Shown: positions 1-9,042 of the stretch, piece by piece | Numbering within the stretch: the stretch's first letter is position 1 | Layout of the letters: every line of letters begins with the position of its first letter | Assembly (NCBI RefSeq): GCF_014649035.1 | Contig: NZ_BMSG01000039.1 | Span: 1 to 59,385, forward strand | Reading direction: 5' to 3' | DNA from: Streptomyces sindenensis | GTDB lineage: Bacteria > Actinomycetota > Actinomycetes > Streptomycetales > Streptomycetaceae | Length of the DNA stretch: 59,385 nucleotides | Program-made: the position numbers and the translations under genes | Notes under the pieces: model-generated | Database searches by the model: none | Seen by the model: the letters and a program-made list of their open reading frames with translations, nothing else | What the model was told of the DNA's origin: nothing

Positions 1-1
1 A

Positions 2-31
2 CGCCTCACCGAAGACCTCAACCGCGAGTGA
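2..31 (+). CDS. 3' end of an unidentified gene (partial)
   Basis: The first bases read as nine sense codons ending in Glu-TGA (R-L-T-E-D-L-N-R-E), with G or C in third position in most of them, as expected for Streptomyces coding DNA. It would converge on the FkbM methyltransferase gene with a gap of only 23 bases. The fragment is far too short to name a family, and the call rests on codon use alone. Confidence 0.4.
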   Translation, partial: RLTEDLNRE

Positions 32-54
32 TCAACGGCTTACCCAACACTTTC

Positions 55-825
55 TCAGGCCGTGCCCGGTGTCCGCCCGTCCGGCAGGAACAGAACCGAG
101 TTGATGTACCGGTCCCGGTGCGGCACGAAGGCCCGGCGCAGCAGCCCCTGGTGCACCAGATGCTCGGTCCGCGCCTGATGGGCCACCAGGTCGAACCCCT
201 CCAGTGGAATCCAGCGCCTTCCCGCCAGCAGCCAGCCCGCGTAGCCCTGGCCGGTCAGCAGCTCGACGGCCGGCGCGATCGGGCCGAGCCGGCTCTCCAG
301 CTCGATGAGCAGGGCCGGGCGGTCCCGGCGCAGCAGCTCCGCCGCGCCGAGCAGCGCTGCCTGCTCGGCGCCGTCGACGTCCATCTTCACGAAGCCGACC
401 CCGCGCAGCCCGAGACCGTCGACCGTGATCGACGGCACCTCCAGGCAGTGCGCGTGGATGTCACGGCGGGCCAGCGAGGACACCCCCCGGTCGCCCCGGT
501 CGCCCTCCGGGAACCACAACTGGGCCGTGCCCGCCCGGTCGGTCGCCGCCCCCTGGACCACCCGGGCGTTCGACGGCAGCGTCCGGCGCAGACGCTCCGC
601 CAGATGCGGCACGGGCTCGATGGTGACCACCTCGGCGCAGCGGGCGGCCAGCCGCCGCGACCAGGGCCCGTACCAGCCCCCGATGTCGAGGGCGACCCCG
701 TCCGCCGGGCAGAAGTCGGCGAGCCGCCGCAGCTCGGGTTCGAAGCGGGGATACAGGGCGACGGCGGCGGAGGCGACGAGGCCCTCGGGCAGCCGGGACG
801 CCACCGCCGCGGCGAACGTGGTCAC
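55..825 (-). CDS. FkbM family SAM-dependent methyltransferase
   Basis: A 256-residue class I methyltransferase of the FkbM type, a family that O-methylates sugars and natural products. It shows a nucleotide-binding loop near residues 45-55 (ALDIGGWYG), an acidic residue after the second strand (TIEPVP) and the family signature FVKMDVDGAE at about residue 145. The GTG start forms a GTGA overlap with the stop of the Trm112-like gene, so it is the last gene of the glycan operon that begins near 10.2 kb. The context suggests that it methylates a hydroxyl on the operon's glycan or lipid product. The substrate is inferred; the family assignment is secure. Confidence 0.85.
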   Translation of the reverse strand: MTTFAAAVASRLPEGLVASAAVALYPRFEPELRRLADFCPADGVALDIGGWYGPWSRRLAARCAEVVTIEPVPHLAERLRRTLPSNARVVQGAATDRAGTAQLWFPEGDRGDRGVSSLARRDIHAHCLEVPSITVDGLGLRGVGFVKMDVDGAEQAALLGAAELLRRDRPALLIELESRLGPIAPAVELLTGQGYAGWLLAGRRWIPLEGFDLVAHQARTEHLVHQGLLRRAFVPHRDRYINSVLFLPDGRTPGTA

Positions 826-1040
826 GTGGCCGAGGCCTTCAGCCGGGTGAGCAGGCGCTCGTGGTCGTCCGCCCCGACCTTCCGGCCGGACGAGGGCAGC
901 AGCTGCGGTATCCCGTCCACGATCGGGTAACTCAGGCGCAGCCGCGGGTTGTACAGCGCCTCCTCCTCGGGAAGCAGGGACAGCGGGCCCTTGTCGAGCG
1001 GACAGGCCAGGATCGTGAGCAACAGGTCGTCGGTAGGCAT
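822..1040 (-). CDS. Trm112-like small protein
   Basis: A 72-residue protein resembling bacterial Trm112/YcaR proteins: a hydrophobic start (LLLTILACPLDKGPL), a central strand (LRLSYPIVDGIPQLLP) and a short helical tail. Trm112 proteins are small partners that stabilise or activate methyltransferases. I chose the ATG with a GAGGAG ribosome site seven bases upstream; an ATG nine codons earlier is possible. Zinc-binding members carry two CxxC pairs, but this copy has a single Cys, so it probably does not bind zinc. It sits between a DMT membrane protein and the FkbM methyltransferase in an operon with three methyltransferases, which suggests a partner role (inference). Confidence 0.75.
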   Translation of the reverse strand: MPTDDLLLTILACPLDKGPLSLLPEEEALYNPRLRLSYPIVDGIPQLLPSSGRKVGADDHERLLTRLKASAT

Positions 1041-1091
1041 CAGGGGCTCCTCGGGAGTCATCGGCACAACAGCGGAAGATACGTCAGGGGG

Positions 1092-1985
1092 TCAGGACGC
1101 CGCGGCGGGCCGCGGATCGTGCCGCGGCATGGCCAGCAGGACGGACAGGGCGAGCGCCGTGCCGCCCACCCGCAGGGCCAGCAGCAGCGGATCCTCCGGC
1201 AGGCTCTCGCCGAACGCGAGCGTCCCGAGGACCGCGGTGAACAGGCAGGTCACCGTGGTGCACACCGGCACGATGAGGGACGCCCGGCAGCGCTGGAGCG
1301 CCGCCTGCGACATCACGAGACCGGCGACCGCGGTGAACAGCAGCAGATACGGATAGGGGGACCCGAACAGCGACAGCGCGGCCTCGCCCAGGTCGGTGCT
1401 GGTCAGACGGCTGGACGTGCCCTTGATCGCCAGGGAGCTGACCCCGTAGAGCAGGCCCACCGCCACCCCGTACCCGATGCCGCTCGTGGGGACCCGGTGC
1501 CGCTTGGCCGCCCGGCTCTCGACGCGTACGTACAGCCAGACGCCCGCCGCCAGCGCCGGTACGCAGACCAGCAGCACCAGCGGCCACGGGGCCCCGCCGC
1601 TCACCACGTCCTCGCCCTCGCGGACCGAGGCCACCACCATCAGCAGCGCCAGCAGGACCCCGCCCAGCGCATAGCGTTCGCGGCCCGTCGACTCCTCGCC
1701 CAGCACCGCCGACGACAGCAGCAGGAGCAGCACGAGCCCGGAGACGAAGATGCCCTGCGCCGCCGCGATCGGCAGCGCGCGGTAGACGACCAGCTGCGCC
1801 CCGAACCCGGCCCCCAGCGCCAGCGCGCCGACGATCCACAGCGGACTGGTCGCCAGCACCCGGATCACCTGGAGCGGCCGGCCCGCCGACAGCGCCGGCA
1901 GTGAACCCAGGGCCCGCTTCTCCACCACGAACCCCACGCTGTACAGCGCGTTGGCGACCAGCGCCGCGCCGACACCCCACCACAT
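1092..1985 (-). CDS. DMT/EamA-like multi-pass membrane protein
   Basis: A 297-residue integral membrane protein with about nine or ten hydrophobic helices arranged as two related halves, the architecture of the drug/metabolite transporter (EamA/NIPA-like) superfamily. The first half begins at the N-terminus (MWWGVGAALVANALYS) and the second near residue 165. DMT members export metabolites or flip lipid-linked sugars. It lies four bases downstream of a methyltransferase gene inside the glycan operon, which makes lipid-linked intermediate translocation an attractive but unproven role. The ATG start is close to the upstream stop. Substrate unknown. Confidence 0.8.
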   Translation of the reverse strand: MWWGVGAALVANALYSVGFVVEKRALGSLPALSAGRPLQVIRVLATSPLWIVGALALGAGFGAQLVVYRALPIAAAQGIFVSGLVLLLLLSSAVLGEESTGRERYALGGVLLALLMVVASVREGEDVVSGGAPWPLVLLVCVPALAAGVWLYVRVESRAAKRHRVPTSGIGYGVAVGLLYGVSSLAIKGTSSRLTSTDLGEAALSLFGSPYPYLLLFTAVAGLVMSQAALQRCRASLIVPVCTTVTCLFTAVLGTLAFGESLPEDPLLLALRVGGTALALSVLLAMPRHDPRPAAAS

Positions 1986-1989
1986 CGCG

Positions 1990-2715
1990 CTACCTCCGCC
2001 GCGCGTGGGCCAGCAGGATGGAGGACGCCCCGGGCAGCGCGCACGCCGCCCGGTCCAGCAGGCGCAGCGGACGCGGCACCCCGTGGAAGGGGGCGCCCTT
2101 GATCGTCACATCGGTGAAGCCGGACGCCGTCAGGAACGAGCGCAGCGCGCGGGCCGTGTACAGCCGCAGATGCCCCACCACCTCCGAGCCCGGACGGCCG
2201 TGGATCCCGCGCAGACTGACCTCCGAGAACACCGGCTGCACCCCGGCGAGGAGCAGCGCCCGGTTGTACCAGGCCGCCAGATTCGGGGTCGACAGCATCA
2301 GATGGCCACCGGGCCGCAGCACCCGCCGCAGCTCGTCCAACGCCTGGTCCGGGTCGACCAGATGCTCCAGGATCTCGCTGAACAGCACCGCGTCCGCGCA
2401 CCCGTCGGCCAGCGGCAGCCCGCCGTGCTCCAGCTCGCCGCGCACCACATGGCCCATCCGGGGCCGGGCCCTGCGCAGCGCGTCCTGCGACCAGTCGACC
2501 CCGATCAGCCGGTGCCCGGCGAGGAACGGGGCGGCCGTGGCCGCCGCCGAACCGTCACCGCACCCGATGTCCAGGATCACCTGTCCCGGCGCGTCCAGGG
2601 CGTCGGCCAGCAGCCGGGCCTGCCGCAGGGTGCGCCCGTCACCCGAGGCGACCGGGACGGCCGGGTTCTCGTAGAAGTCCCGCAGCCCGGGGGAGGGGGA
2701 CGTGGTGCCGGTCAT
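1990..2715 (-). CDS. class I SAM-dependent methyltransferase
   Basis: A 241-residue Methyltransf_11/25-type enzyme. The SAM-binding motif I is VILDIGCGDGS near residue 40, followed by an acidic strand end (LIGVDWS) and a post-I motif (AVLFSEILEHLVDPD) typical of enzymes acting on small molecules or sugars. The ATG start overlaps the stop of the upstream acyltransferase gene as ATGA, which fixes the start; an upstream in-frame extension is unlikely. It is the second of three methyltransferases in the operon. Acceptor unknown; probably a sugar or lipid of the cell-surface glycan. Confidence 0.87.
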   Translation of the reverse strand: MTGTTSPSPGLRDFYENPAVPVASGDGRTLRQARLLADALDAPGQVILDIGCGDGSAAATAAPFLAGHRLIGVDWSQDALRRARPRMGHVVRGELEHGGLPLADGCADAVLFSEILEHLVDPDQALDELRRVLRPGGHLMLSTPNLAAWYNRALLLAGVQPVFSEVSLRGIHGRPGSEVVGHLRLYTARALRSFLTASGFTDVTIKGAPFHGVPRPLRLLDRAACALPGASSILLAHARRR

Positions 2716-4040
2716 ACGGCCTCCGAGGACGTCGCGGCCAGGTAGCGGGTGAACAGGTCCAGCAGCCTCGCCCCGTCGCCCTCGCCCAGCAGGGTGCGCG
2801 ACCAGCGCAGCGCCAGATGCAGCCGGCCGCCCGTGGACGCCGTGGTGAAGGTCAGCCCCCGGGGCATCCGGGCGGGCGCGGAGAACCACACGGCCGTCGC
2901 CCGGCCCGCGTCACCGAAGTCCAAGGGGTACGGAATCCGCCCGATGTTGCTCAGCAGCGTCGTCGAGGTCCACGGGCCGGCCGCCACCCGCAGCCCCCGG
3001 GTGAGGGCGGCGCGGGCCGCCACCGGCAGCAGCGGCATGGTCAACAGCCCCGCACCGTAACCCAGTTGAGGGCGCGCCCGGGCCTTGAGCGCCCGGGTCC
3101 GCTCGGCGGTCGTCCGCAGCAGCGCCGCCACGTCCGCCCCCGCCGCCACCTCGGCGGCGGTGAACCCGACCTCCACCAGCCGGGTGCCGTTGCCGATCGG
3201 CATCTCCGGACCCCGGGGGCGGTCGTCGACCGGCATGGTGATCCGCAACGGCCGCCGGTCCGCCCCGGGCGCCCCCTGGGCCCGGTTCCAGTCGGCCACC
3301 GTCAGGGCGGTGGCCACCATCAGCTGGTCGTTCACCGTGTACGGGGCGCCGGACTCCCTTCGCGGGACCGCGAGTTCGGCCAGCAGCAGGGCGTTGCCCG
3401 GCACCGGGGCGGGCCCCGGCGAGCCCGGCGCCACCTGGGCGGGCCGGGCCAGCGGCGAGGTCCGCGACTGCCGGGGCAGCGGGGCCGCGGCCGGGCGGGC
3501 CGGGGCGGGCGACGGGGGAATCGGAGACCCGCTGTAGATCTCCGCTGCCGTCGCCGCCAGCCGCATGCACGCCGGACCGTCCAGGGCGGTGTGGTGCACG
3601 GTGAACAGCAGCACACAGCCCTCCCGGTCCGGCTCCCGGACCACGTCGAGCCGCAGTGGCGGCGAGGCGGTCAGCGCCGGGGCGCGGTCCAGCGCCCCGG
3701 CCCGCGCCCGCTCCAGCGCACCGGGCGCGCACGGCGGGAAGGAGACCGGGTCCGTGTCCGGGCCCTCGGTCAGCTCCCACTCGTACCGCCGGGCCAGCGG
3801 CCCCCGGGGCCGCTCCCGCATCAGCGCCCGGGGGTGCCGGGCCAGTGAGGCGGCGAACGCGGAGCGCAGCCGTTCCTCGTCGACCCGGCCCGGCAGATGG
3901 ATCTCGATGAGCACCGTGCTCGGCTCGGCGTCCTGCGCGCAGTGCCGGGCCACCTCGTCGACGACCGGGAACGGCACCCGGACGGGCCGCCCGGGCGACT
4001 GGCCGCCGCCCGGGGCCCGCTGGTGCTGCGTGGTCGCCAT
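2712..4040 (-). CDS. condensation-fold acyltransferase (HHxxxDG)
   Basis: A 442-residue protein of the CoA-dependent acyltransferase/condensation-domain superfamily, related to wax ester synthase and Pap-type acyltransferases. The catalytic motif HHTALDG lies at about residues 149-155, with His150 the expected base and Asp154 structural. The C-terminal half carries a conserved-looking segment (LLSNIGRIPYPLDFG) like the second motif of such enzymes. It overlaps both neighbours by ATGA, placing it directly after the AftD-like gene. In this operon it may acylate a sugar hydroxyl or a lipid carrier. It lacks the PCP/adenylation domains of a peptide synthetase, so a stand-alone ester-forming role is more likely. 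Substrate inferred only. Confidence 0.8.
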   Translation of the reverse strand: MATTQHQRAPGGGQSPGRPVRVPFPVVDEVARHCAQDAEPSTVLIEIHLPGRVDEERLRSAFAASLARHPRALMRERPRGPLARRYEWELTEGPDTDPVSFPPCAPGALERARAGALDRAPALTASPPLRLDVVREPDREGCVLLFTVHHTALDGPACMRLAATAAEIYSGSPIPPSPAPARPAAAPLPRQSRTSPLARPAQVAPGSPGPAPVPGNALLLAELAVPRRESGAPYTVNDQLMVATALTVADWNRAQGAPGADRRPLRITMPVDDRPRGPEMPIGNGTRLVEVGFTAAEVAAGADVAALLRTTAERTRALKARARPQLGYGAGLLTMPLLPVAARAALTRGLRVAAGPWTSTTLLSNIGRIPYPLDFGDAGRATAVWFSAPARMPRGLTFTTASTGGRLHLALRWSRTLLGEGDGARLLDLFTRYLAATSSEAV

Positions 4041-7000
4041 CAGGCGTCCTCTCCCTTCGCCGGGTGCCTGCCGTCGGCGGACAGCGTCCGGCCCGAAGGC
4101 GGGGCGGGCTGGGCCGGGAGCTGGACCGTCGGCCGGTCTTCGCCCGCCGCGGCCGGCTCGGCCGTGTCCTGGCCGGACCGGGCCGCACGCCCGCCGAGCG
4201 GTTCCCGGCCCACCGTGACCAGTGCGGAGAACAGCGCGATCAGGGCCAGGAGTTGGGCCGTGGCACCGAAGGCACCCTCGCCCGTCGTCGTACTCTCCCC
4301 GGTGCCCACCGCGGCGACGGCCCCCGCGGCGACCATCGCCGCGAACGCCACCGGAACGAGCAGCCGCGGCCGGAAGTGCGCCAGCACGGCGAGCAGCGGA
4401 ACGGCCACGGCGACCGGACCCGCGATCACCACCCCCACCAGGGTGAGCGCGACGGTGCCCAGGATCAGACCCGGCCCCGGCGGCGCCGGCAGCTCCTCGG
4501 TCTCCTCCCGGCCGGAGCCCTTGCGGCCGACGAGGGCGAGCACCACGAGCGCCAGGAACAGCACGCCCGCACCGATCAGACCCCACCGGTAGATCGTGGC
4601 CGGCTCGTACTCCAGGGTGACCGTGCCGCCCCCGCCCTCGGGCACCAGCCAGGCCTGCTGCCACCCGTCGATCCGCAGCGGCGTCAACTCCTTGCCGTCC
4701 AGGGTGGCCTTCCACCCCTTGTTGTGGTTCTCGTGGATCTGGAGGTAGGAGGCCTCACCGGCCCCGACCTCGACGGTCCGCCGGTCGCCCTCGCCCTGCT
4801 TGACGTCCACCGAGCGCGGCGTCGCCGCCGCGGCCTCGGTGGTGCCGTTGCTCAGCGTCACGTCGGTGATGGCCAGCGGGCCCGCGTCCCCGGCCTGCAC
4901 GGTGGTGGACGCGGCGGCCAGTTCGACCTTGCTGCCGTCGGTGCACAGGGAGACCTCGATGGGCCTGCGCTGGGTCAGATCCCGCACCCGCCCCTCGGCC
5001 CTGGTCTCCATGTACGTACCGCCGACGGAGAGGACCGGGCCCTTGCCGCACGGCAGGCTGAACTTCTGGTCCGGCTGCGGCTGCGGCGAACGGAACTCCT
5101 CCAGCGCCGGGATGTAGACCTCGCTCAGCCCGACCGGCAGCTGCAACTGGCTGTCGGCCACCGGGTTGTGCACGGTCAGCGGCGCCGTCTTCGAGATCGT
5201 GATGTCCATCCGGTCGGTGTTGACGGGCGAGAAGCGGGCCATGCCGTTCTCGTCCACCGAGGCCACCGCCGTACCGTCCGGCGAGCTGATCTGGACCTGC
5301 TCGGCGCGGGCCGACAGACCCCCGGCCGCGGCGAACACGATCTCGCCGACCGGCCGCTTCTCGGGCCACGTCAGCCGCAGTACGGGACGCTCGCCCGCGA
5401 TCCACGCCGTGGTGAGGTCACCGTCTGTCAGGTTGCGGGGGCTGAGGTTGGTGCCCAGGCGCGCCGTGGAGTCGGCGGTCACCTCGATCTTGTCCCGCTC
5501 ACCCGTCAGCTCGAACAGCAGCTTGTCGAGAGCCTCTCCGGGCACCGGCAGCGCGGTCGCCGAGACGGTGTAGTCGCCCGCCTCCGGTGCGGTGAACTGC
5601 CGGCCGAGACCGACCTCGGCGGCCACGGACGACAGACCGCCCGGGTCGCTGCCCCGCCGCAGCGAGAACATCGTCGCGTCGGCGCCATCACGCGGCGCGT
5701 CGTTCGGGAGCTCCAGCATCCGGGTCACCTGCACGCCGGGGATGGCGATGTCGGTGAATCCGGCGCCGGTCAGCCCCGGGCGCCCCTGCTGGGACTCCAG
5801 GATCGTCACCTTCAGCCAGGCGGCCTGCCCGGGGGGCGCGGCCACCTGCTGTGCGGAACCGTCGGTGCGCAGCGGGCTTTCCCTGGAGCCCTTGTCGGTC
5901 TCCACCCGGATCACGGTCGGCGCGGCCCGCACATTGCCGCTGGGCAGCGGCGTCACCTGGATCGAGGCGGGGACGTCCGTCGGGGCGGAGAAGTCGACCC
6001 GCACCCACTCGCCCTTGGGCGTGCCCGGGGATCCCTCCGCCCAGCCGGTGGCCGGGTTGCCGTCGAACGCGTTGACCGGGTCGTACTGCGGCAGATGGAA
6101 CAGCCAGTTGCCCACCGAGGACGCGCTGACCGACTTCGCCCCGCGGATCACCGCAGTCGTCTGGTGCTTCGCCCCGGACGTCGGCAGGATCTGCCGCGGC
6201 TCACGCCCCGGGTCCTGCGCGGACTCCTCGGCGTTGCGCTCGTCGGCGGTGTACGTGTGCGAGGTGTTGGAGTTGACCAGCCCGAACCGGGTGTCGGCGC
6301 GCCGCAGCCCGTCGCCCGCCGCGTACAGCGACGGCCGTCCCAGCCCCGGGTGCGCGTCACCGGCCAGCACGGTCGGCCGGCCCTCGATGGCTCCGTCCGC
6401 CGACAGCGGCAGCAGCGACTCCGGGCCACCGCTCACCACGGCCGTCGCGGCGACCGGGGTGGCCTCCGCCCGCCCGGGGCGCTCGGTCCCCTTGGGCGGT
6501 TCGTAGATCTCCACCGCCCGCTGGCGCGGATACAGGCCCTCGACCTGCACCGGGGTGTCCGCCGCGATCCGGCCGGCGGTCATCACCGGCCCGTACCCCT
6601 TGACGCGGCTGTAGCCGGACGCCTCCAGGGTGCGCTTCACCGTGGTGGAGGGGACGTAGCCCAGCTGGTCCGGGTCCAGGTCGTTGCGGACCACCACATA
6701 GTGCAGCCCGGCCCGGTTCAGGAACTCGCTGAGTCCGGGAACCTCGCCGCCGGAGGTCAGGGCCTGCTCGACGGCGTCCATCGCCCGCCGGTTGCCGGGC
6801 GTGCCGAACGGGACGTAATCACGCTGCGCGTACGGCGAATCGGCCAGCACGTCCAGCGGCTGGTCGATGGGGGAGCCCCAGGTGTAGATGCCGTGCGCCG
6901 TCGCCGGGACGACCAGGGCGCGATCGTCCGGCGAGTTGTTCTTGAGCCAGCTCCCGGTGCTCTCCCAGTAGTCGGGAACCTTCTGGAACGAACCCGTCTG

Positions 7001-8326
7001 GAGGATCGAGCCGTTGAGGTACGGCCAGGCCAGGCCGGGCAGCACGATGGCGGCGGCGACGGCCGGCGCGAGCCGGCGCATCCGGGCCGGGTTGCGGTCC
7101 CGCCGGGCGGCGGCCGCCGTGGCGACGCCGACGAGGTGCGCCAGCCCCAGGGCCAGCGCCAGCGCCAGACCCGTCTGGAACTTGTAGATGTTCCGGAACG
7201 GCACCAGCCAGGTGTCCAGCCAGTCCTGCACCGTGTCGTGGAAGAGACCGCCCAGCGCACCGCCGTACCCGGCGAGGGTGACGAGCGCGACGGACAGCAC
7301 GGTCAGCACCAGCCAGCGGCGCTCGGGCAGATCACGCCGCGCCAGACCCGCCAGCCCCAGGGCGGCGGCCAGCGCCGAGCCGAGGATGGTGACCGTCGCG
7401 GTCGCGACGGTCCACCCGGCCGGCAGCCAGGCCTCGCCGAAGTTCAGATAGCCCACCCAGTTGCCCGCGCCGCGCAGCGCCTCGGTCGCCGACATGGTGG
7501 TCGTGGTGGTGTACGAGGACTCCACGTACGGCATGAAGTTCTCGCCGAACGTCCCCAGCAGCAGCAGCGGAACGATCCACCAGGCGGTCGCCATGATCAC
7601 GCCCGGTATCCACCACAGCAGCAGACCCCGCTTGCGCGGACCGCCCGGCCGGGACAGCAGATACAGCCCCACCGGCAGCAGTGAGGCCAGCGTGGAAGCC
7701 GCGTTGACCCCGCCCATCAGCGGGATCAGCAGCGCGGACCGGACCGCCGCGATCCGCGGTGTCAGCCGCGGGTTCGTCAGCGGCAGCAGCACCCACGGCA
7801 GCAGGGCGCCGGGAAGCGCCGCGGCGGACGTCGAGCCCACCACGATGGTGTAGGTCGGCCACAGCGCGTAGACGGCCGCACCGAGCAGCCGGGTGGCCGG
7901 TGAGCCGACCCGCAGCCGCTCCGCCAGCCGCAGCGCACCCCAGAAGGCGGTCGCCACGATGATCGAGAACCACAGCCGCTCGGCCAGCCAGGTGGGCACC
8001 CGCAGCAGCTCGGCGGTGCCGTAGTACGGCAGCATCGGCACGAGATAGCCGATGTACTGGTCGGCGATCCCGCCGAACCCGGAGCGGCTGTGCCACAGCT
8101 CGCCCAGGTCGCCGAGGAACCGGCCGGGGGCCGTGACGACACCCAGCTTCGTGTCGAAGGTCATCCGACCCGGCGACACCGCCAGGAACGCCGCGAAGAC
8201 GGCGGCCCAGAACCCCAGGAGCCAGCGCCTGGAGCGCGCCTGCGGCGGGCCGTCGGCGGGGACGGTGGGCTCGGGGCCCGGGCCGTCCGGGGCCGCGGGC
8301 CTGGGTGGGTGGACAGCGCTGGTCAT
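4040..8326 (-). CDS. aftD-like: AftD-like alpha-(1->3)-arabinofuranosyltransferase family protein (DUF3367)
   Basis: A 1,428-residue GT-C membrane glycosyltransferase. The N-terminal part holds about eleven hydrophobic helices; between helices 1 and 2 is the conserved acidic loop (GRMTFDTKLGVV, about residues 50-65) where GT-C enzymes place the catalytic Asp. The large extracytoplasmic part, from about residue 430, includes two F5/8-type C-like carbohydrate-binding stretches (around NAFDGNPATGWAEG and NLTDGDLTTAWIAG). Two or more helices close the C-terminus before a disordered tail. In mycobacteria AftD adds arabinofuranose to cell-wall arabinan using a polyprenyl-phosphate donor. The ATG shares an ATGA overlap with the upstream methyltransferase; a GTG six bases upstream is an alternative start. 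Donor and acceptor in Streptomyces are unknown. Confidence 0.88.
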   Translation of the reverse strand: MTSAVHPPRPAAPDGPGPEPTVPADGPPQARSRRWLLGFWAAVFAAFLAVSPGRMTFDTKLGVVTAPGRFLGDLGELWHSRSGFGGIADQYIGYLVPMLPYYGTAELLRVPTWLAERLWFSIIVATAFWGALRLAERLRVGSPATRLLGAAVYALWPTYTIVVGSTSAAALPGALLPWVLLPLTNPRLTPRIAAVRSALLIPLMGGVNAASTLASLLPVGLYLLSRPGGPRKRGLLLWWIPGVIMATAWWIVPLLLLGTFGENFMPYVESSYTTTTTMSATEALRGAGNWVGYLNFGEAWLPAGWTVATATVTILGSALAAALGLAGLARRDLPERRWLVLTVLSVALVTLAGYGGALGGLFHDTVQDWLDTWLVPFRNIYKFQTGLALALALGLAHLVGVATAAAARRDRNPARMRRLAPAVAAAIVLPGLAWPYLNGSILQTGSFQKVPDYWESTGSWLKNNSPDDRALVVPATAHGIYTWGSPIDQPLDVLADSPYAQRDYVPFGTPGNRRAMDAVEQALTSGGEVPGLSEFLNRAGLHYVVVRNDLDPDQLGYVPSTTVKRTLEASGYSRVKGYGPVMTAGRIAADTPVQVEGLYPRQRAVEIYEPPKGTERPGRAEATPVAATAVVSGGPESLLPLSADGAIEGRPTVLAGDAHPGLGRPSLYAAGDGLRRADTRFGLVNSNTSHTYTADERNAEESAQDPGREPRQILPTSGAKHQTTAVIRGAKSVSASSVGNWLFHLPQYDPVNAFDGNPATGWAEGSPGTPKGEWVRVDFSAPTDVPASIQVTPLPSGNVRAAPTVIRVETDKGSRESPLRTDGSAQQVAAPPGQAAWLKVTILESQQGRPGLTGAGFTDIAIPGVQVTRMLELPNDAPRDGADATMFSLRRGSDPGGLSSVAAEVGLGRQFTAPEAGDYTVSATALPVPGEALDKLLFELTGERDKIEVTADSTARLGTNLSPRNLTDGDLTTAWIAGERPVLRLTWPEKRPVGEIVFAAAGGLSARAEQVQISSPDGTAVASVDENGMARFSPVNTDRMDITISKTAPLTVHNPVADSQLQLPVGLSEVYIPALEEFRSPQPQPDQKFSLPCGKGPVLSVGGTYMETRAEGRVRDLTQRRPIEVSLCTDGSKVELAAASTTVQAGDAGPLAITDVTLSNGTTEAAAATPRSVDVKQGEGDRRTVEVGAGEASYLQIHENHNKGWKATLDGKELTPLRIDGWQQAWLVPEGGGGTVTLEYEPATIYRWGLIGAGVLFLALVVLALVGRKGSGREETEELPAPPGPGLILGTVALTLVGVVIAGPVAVAVPLLAVLAHFRPRLLVPVAFAAMVAAGAVAAVGTGESTTTGEGAFGATAQLLALIALFSALVTVGREPLGGRAARSGQDTAEPAAAGEDRPTVQLPAQPAPPSGRTLSADGRHPAKGEDA

Positions 8327-9042
8327 GAACACCGCCGGAGAATGAGGAGGAGGTTCCAGGTGGCGAATTCCCGCAGTACGGGGATCCGCGGCACGAGCTG
8401 GGGAAGGACGGGCCAGTAACGCGAGCGTGCGGACACGACGGTCACGTCACTACGGCTTCGGACATGGCGCAGCGTCTCGCCGACGCCGATCCGGAAGAGG
8501 TTGTCGCCGAGGCGGTGCTTGGCCGGGCGGCCGGTGCGGCGCTCGTAGCGGCTCCGGGCGCGCTCGGCGCCCAGGTAGTGCCACGGCGCCCACTCGTGGC
8601 CGCCCCAGGGCGAGTACCAGTTGGTGAAGGAGACGTAGATCAGACCGCCCGGGCGGGTCACCCGGGCCATCTCGCTGAGAAAGGTGTGCGGATCGGCCAC
8701 GTGCTCCAGCACATTGGAGGAGAAGCAGACGTCCGCCGCACCGTCGGCCAGCGGCAGCAGATAGCCGTCGGCGACGACGGTGTCCGCGCGCTTGCCGGGG
8801 CCGATCTCGGCCGTGTCCGGTTCGAAGAGGTAGCCGTGCGCGCCGCGCCGACGGAACTCCCGGGTGAAGTAGCCGTCACCGCCGCCGATGTCCACGACGA
8901 CCTTGCCCCGCACCGGACCGTACCGCTCCACCTGGTCCGCGGCGTCGCGGGCCAGCAGGGTGTACGCCGTCGCCGGATCGCCCTGTTCGCCCATGAAGGC
9001 GCGGAACAGGGCGGCCGAGCGCCGGAAGGAAGGGTCTTTCAC
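8323..9042 (-). CDS. class I SAM-dependent methyltransferase
   Basis: A 239-residue methyltransferase with motif I KVVVDIGGGDGYF at about residues 47-59, an acidic strand end (LFEPD), and the post-I segment DVCFSSNVLEHVADPH, typical of the Methyltransf_11 fold. The start is a GTG overlapping the stop of the upstream GT4 gene (GTGA). It is the first of three methyltransferases in the glycan operon, between the GT4 enzyme and the AftD-like enzyme. The likely target is a sugar or lipid intermediate. Family certain, substrate unknown. Confidence 0.87.
   Translation of the reverse strand: MKDPSFRRSAALFRAFMGEQGDPATAYTLLARDAADQVERYGPVRGKVVVDIGGGDGYFTREFRRRGAHGYLFEPDTAEIGPGKRADTVVADGYLLPLADGAADVCFSSNVLEHVADPHTFLSEMARVTRPGGLIYVSFTNWYSPWGGHEWAPWHYLGAERARSRYERRTGRPAKHRLGDNLFRIGVGETLRHVRSRSDVTVVSARSRYWPVLPQLVPRIPVLREFATWNLLLILRRCS

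Noticed and set aside
3531..3540. CTGTAGATCT resembling a BlaI half-site
   Set aside because: It is a single half-site inside a coding region without the opposite arm at the 2-base spacing.
2911..4188. Long alternative frames over the acyltransferase gene
   Set aside because: Composition is low-complexity Arg/Pro/Ala and the HHxxxDG-bearing frame explains the region.
4064..7684. A 1,206-codon open frame on the plus strand opposite the AftD-like gene
   Set aside because: It is Arg/Gly/Pro-rich with no recognisable domain and arises from GC-rich codon bias of the real gene on the other strand.
4040..8326. Claiming that this organism makes mycobacterial arabinogalactan
   Set aside because: Only one AftD-like gene is present; other Aft, Emb and decaprenyl-arabinose genes are not in the window.
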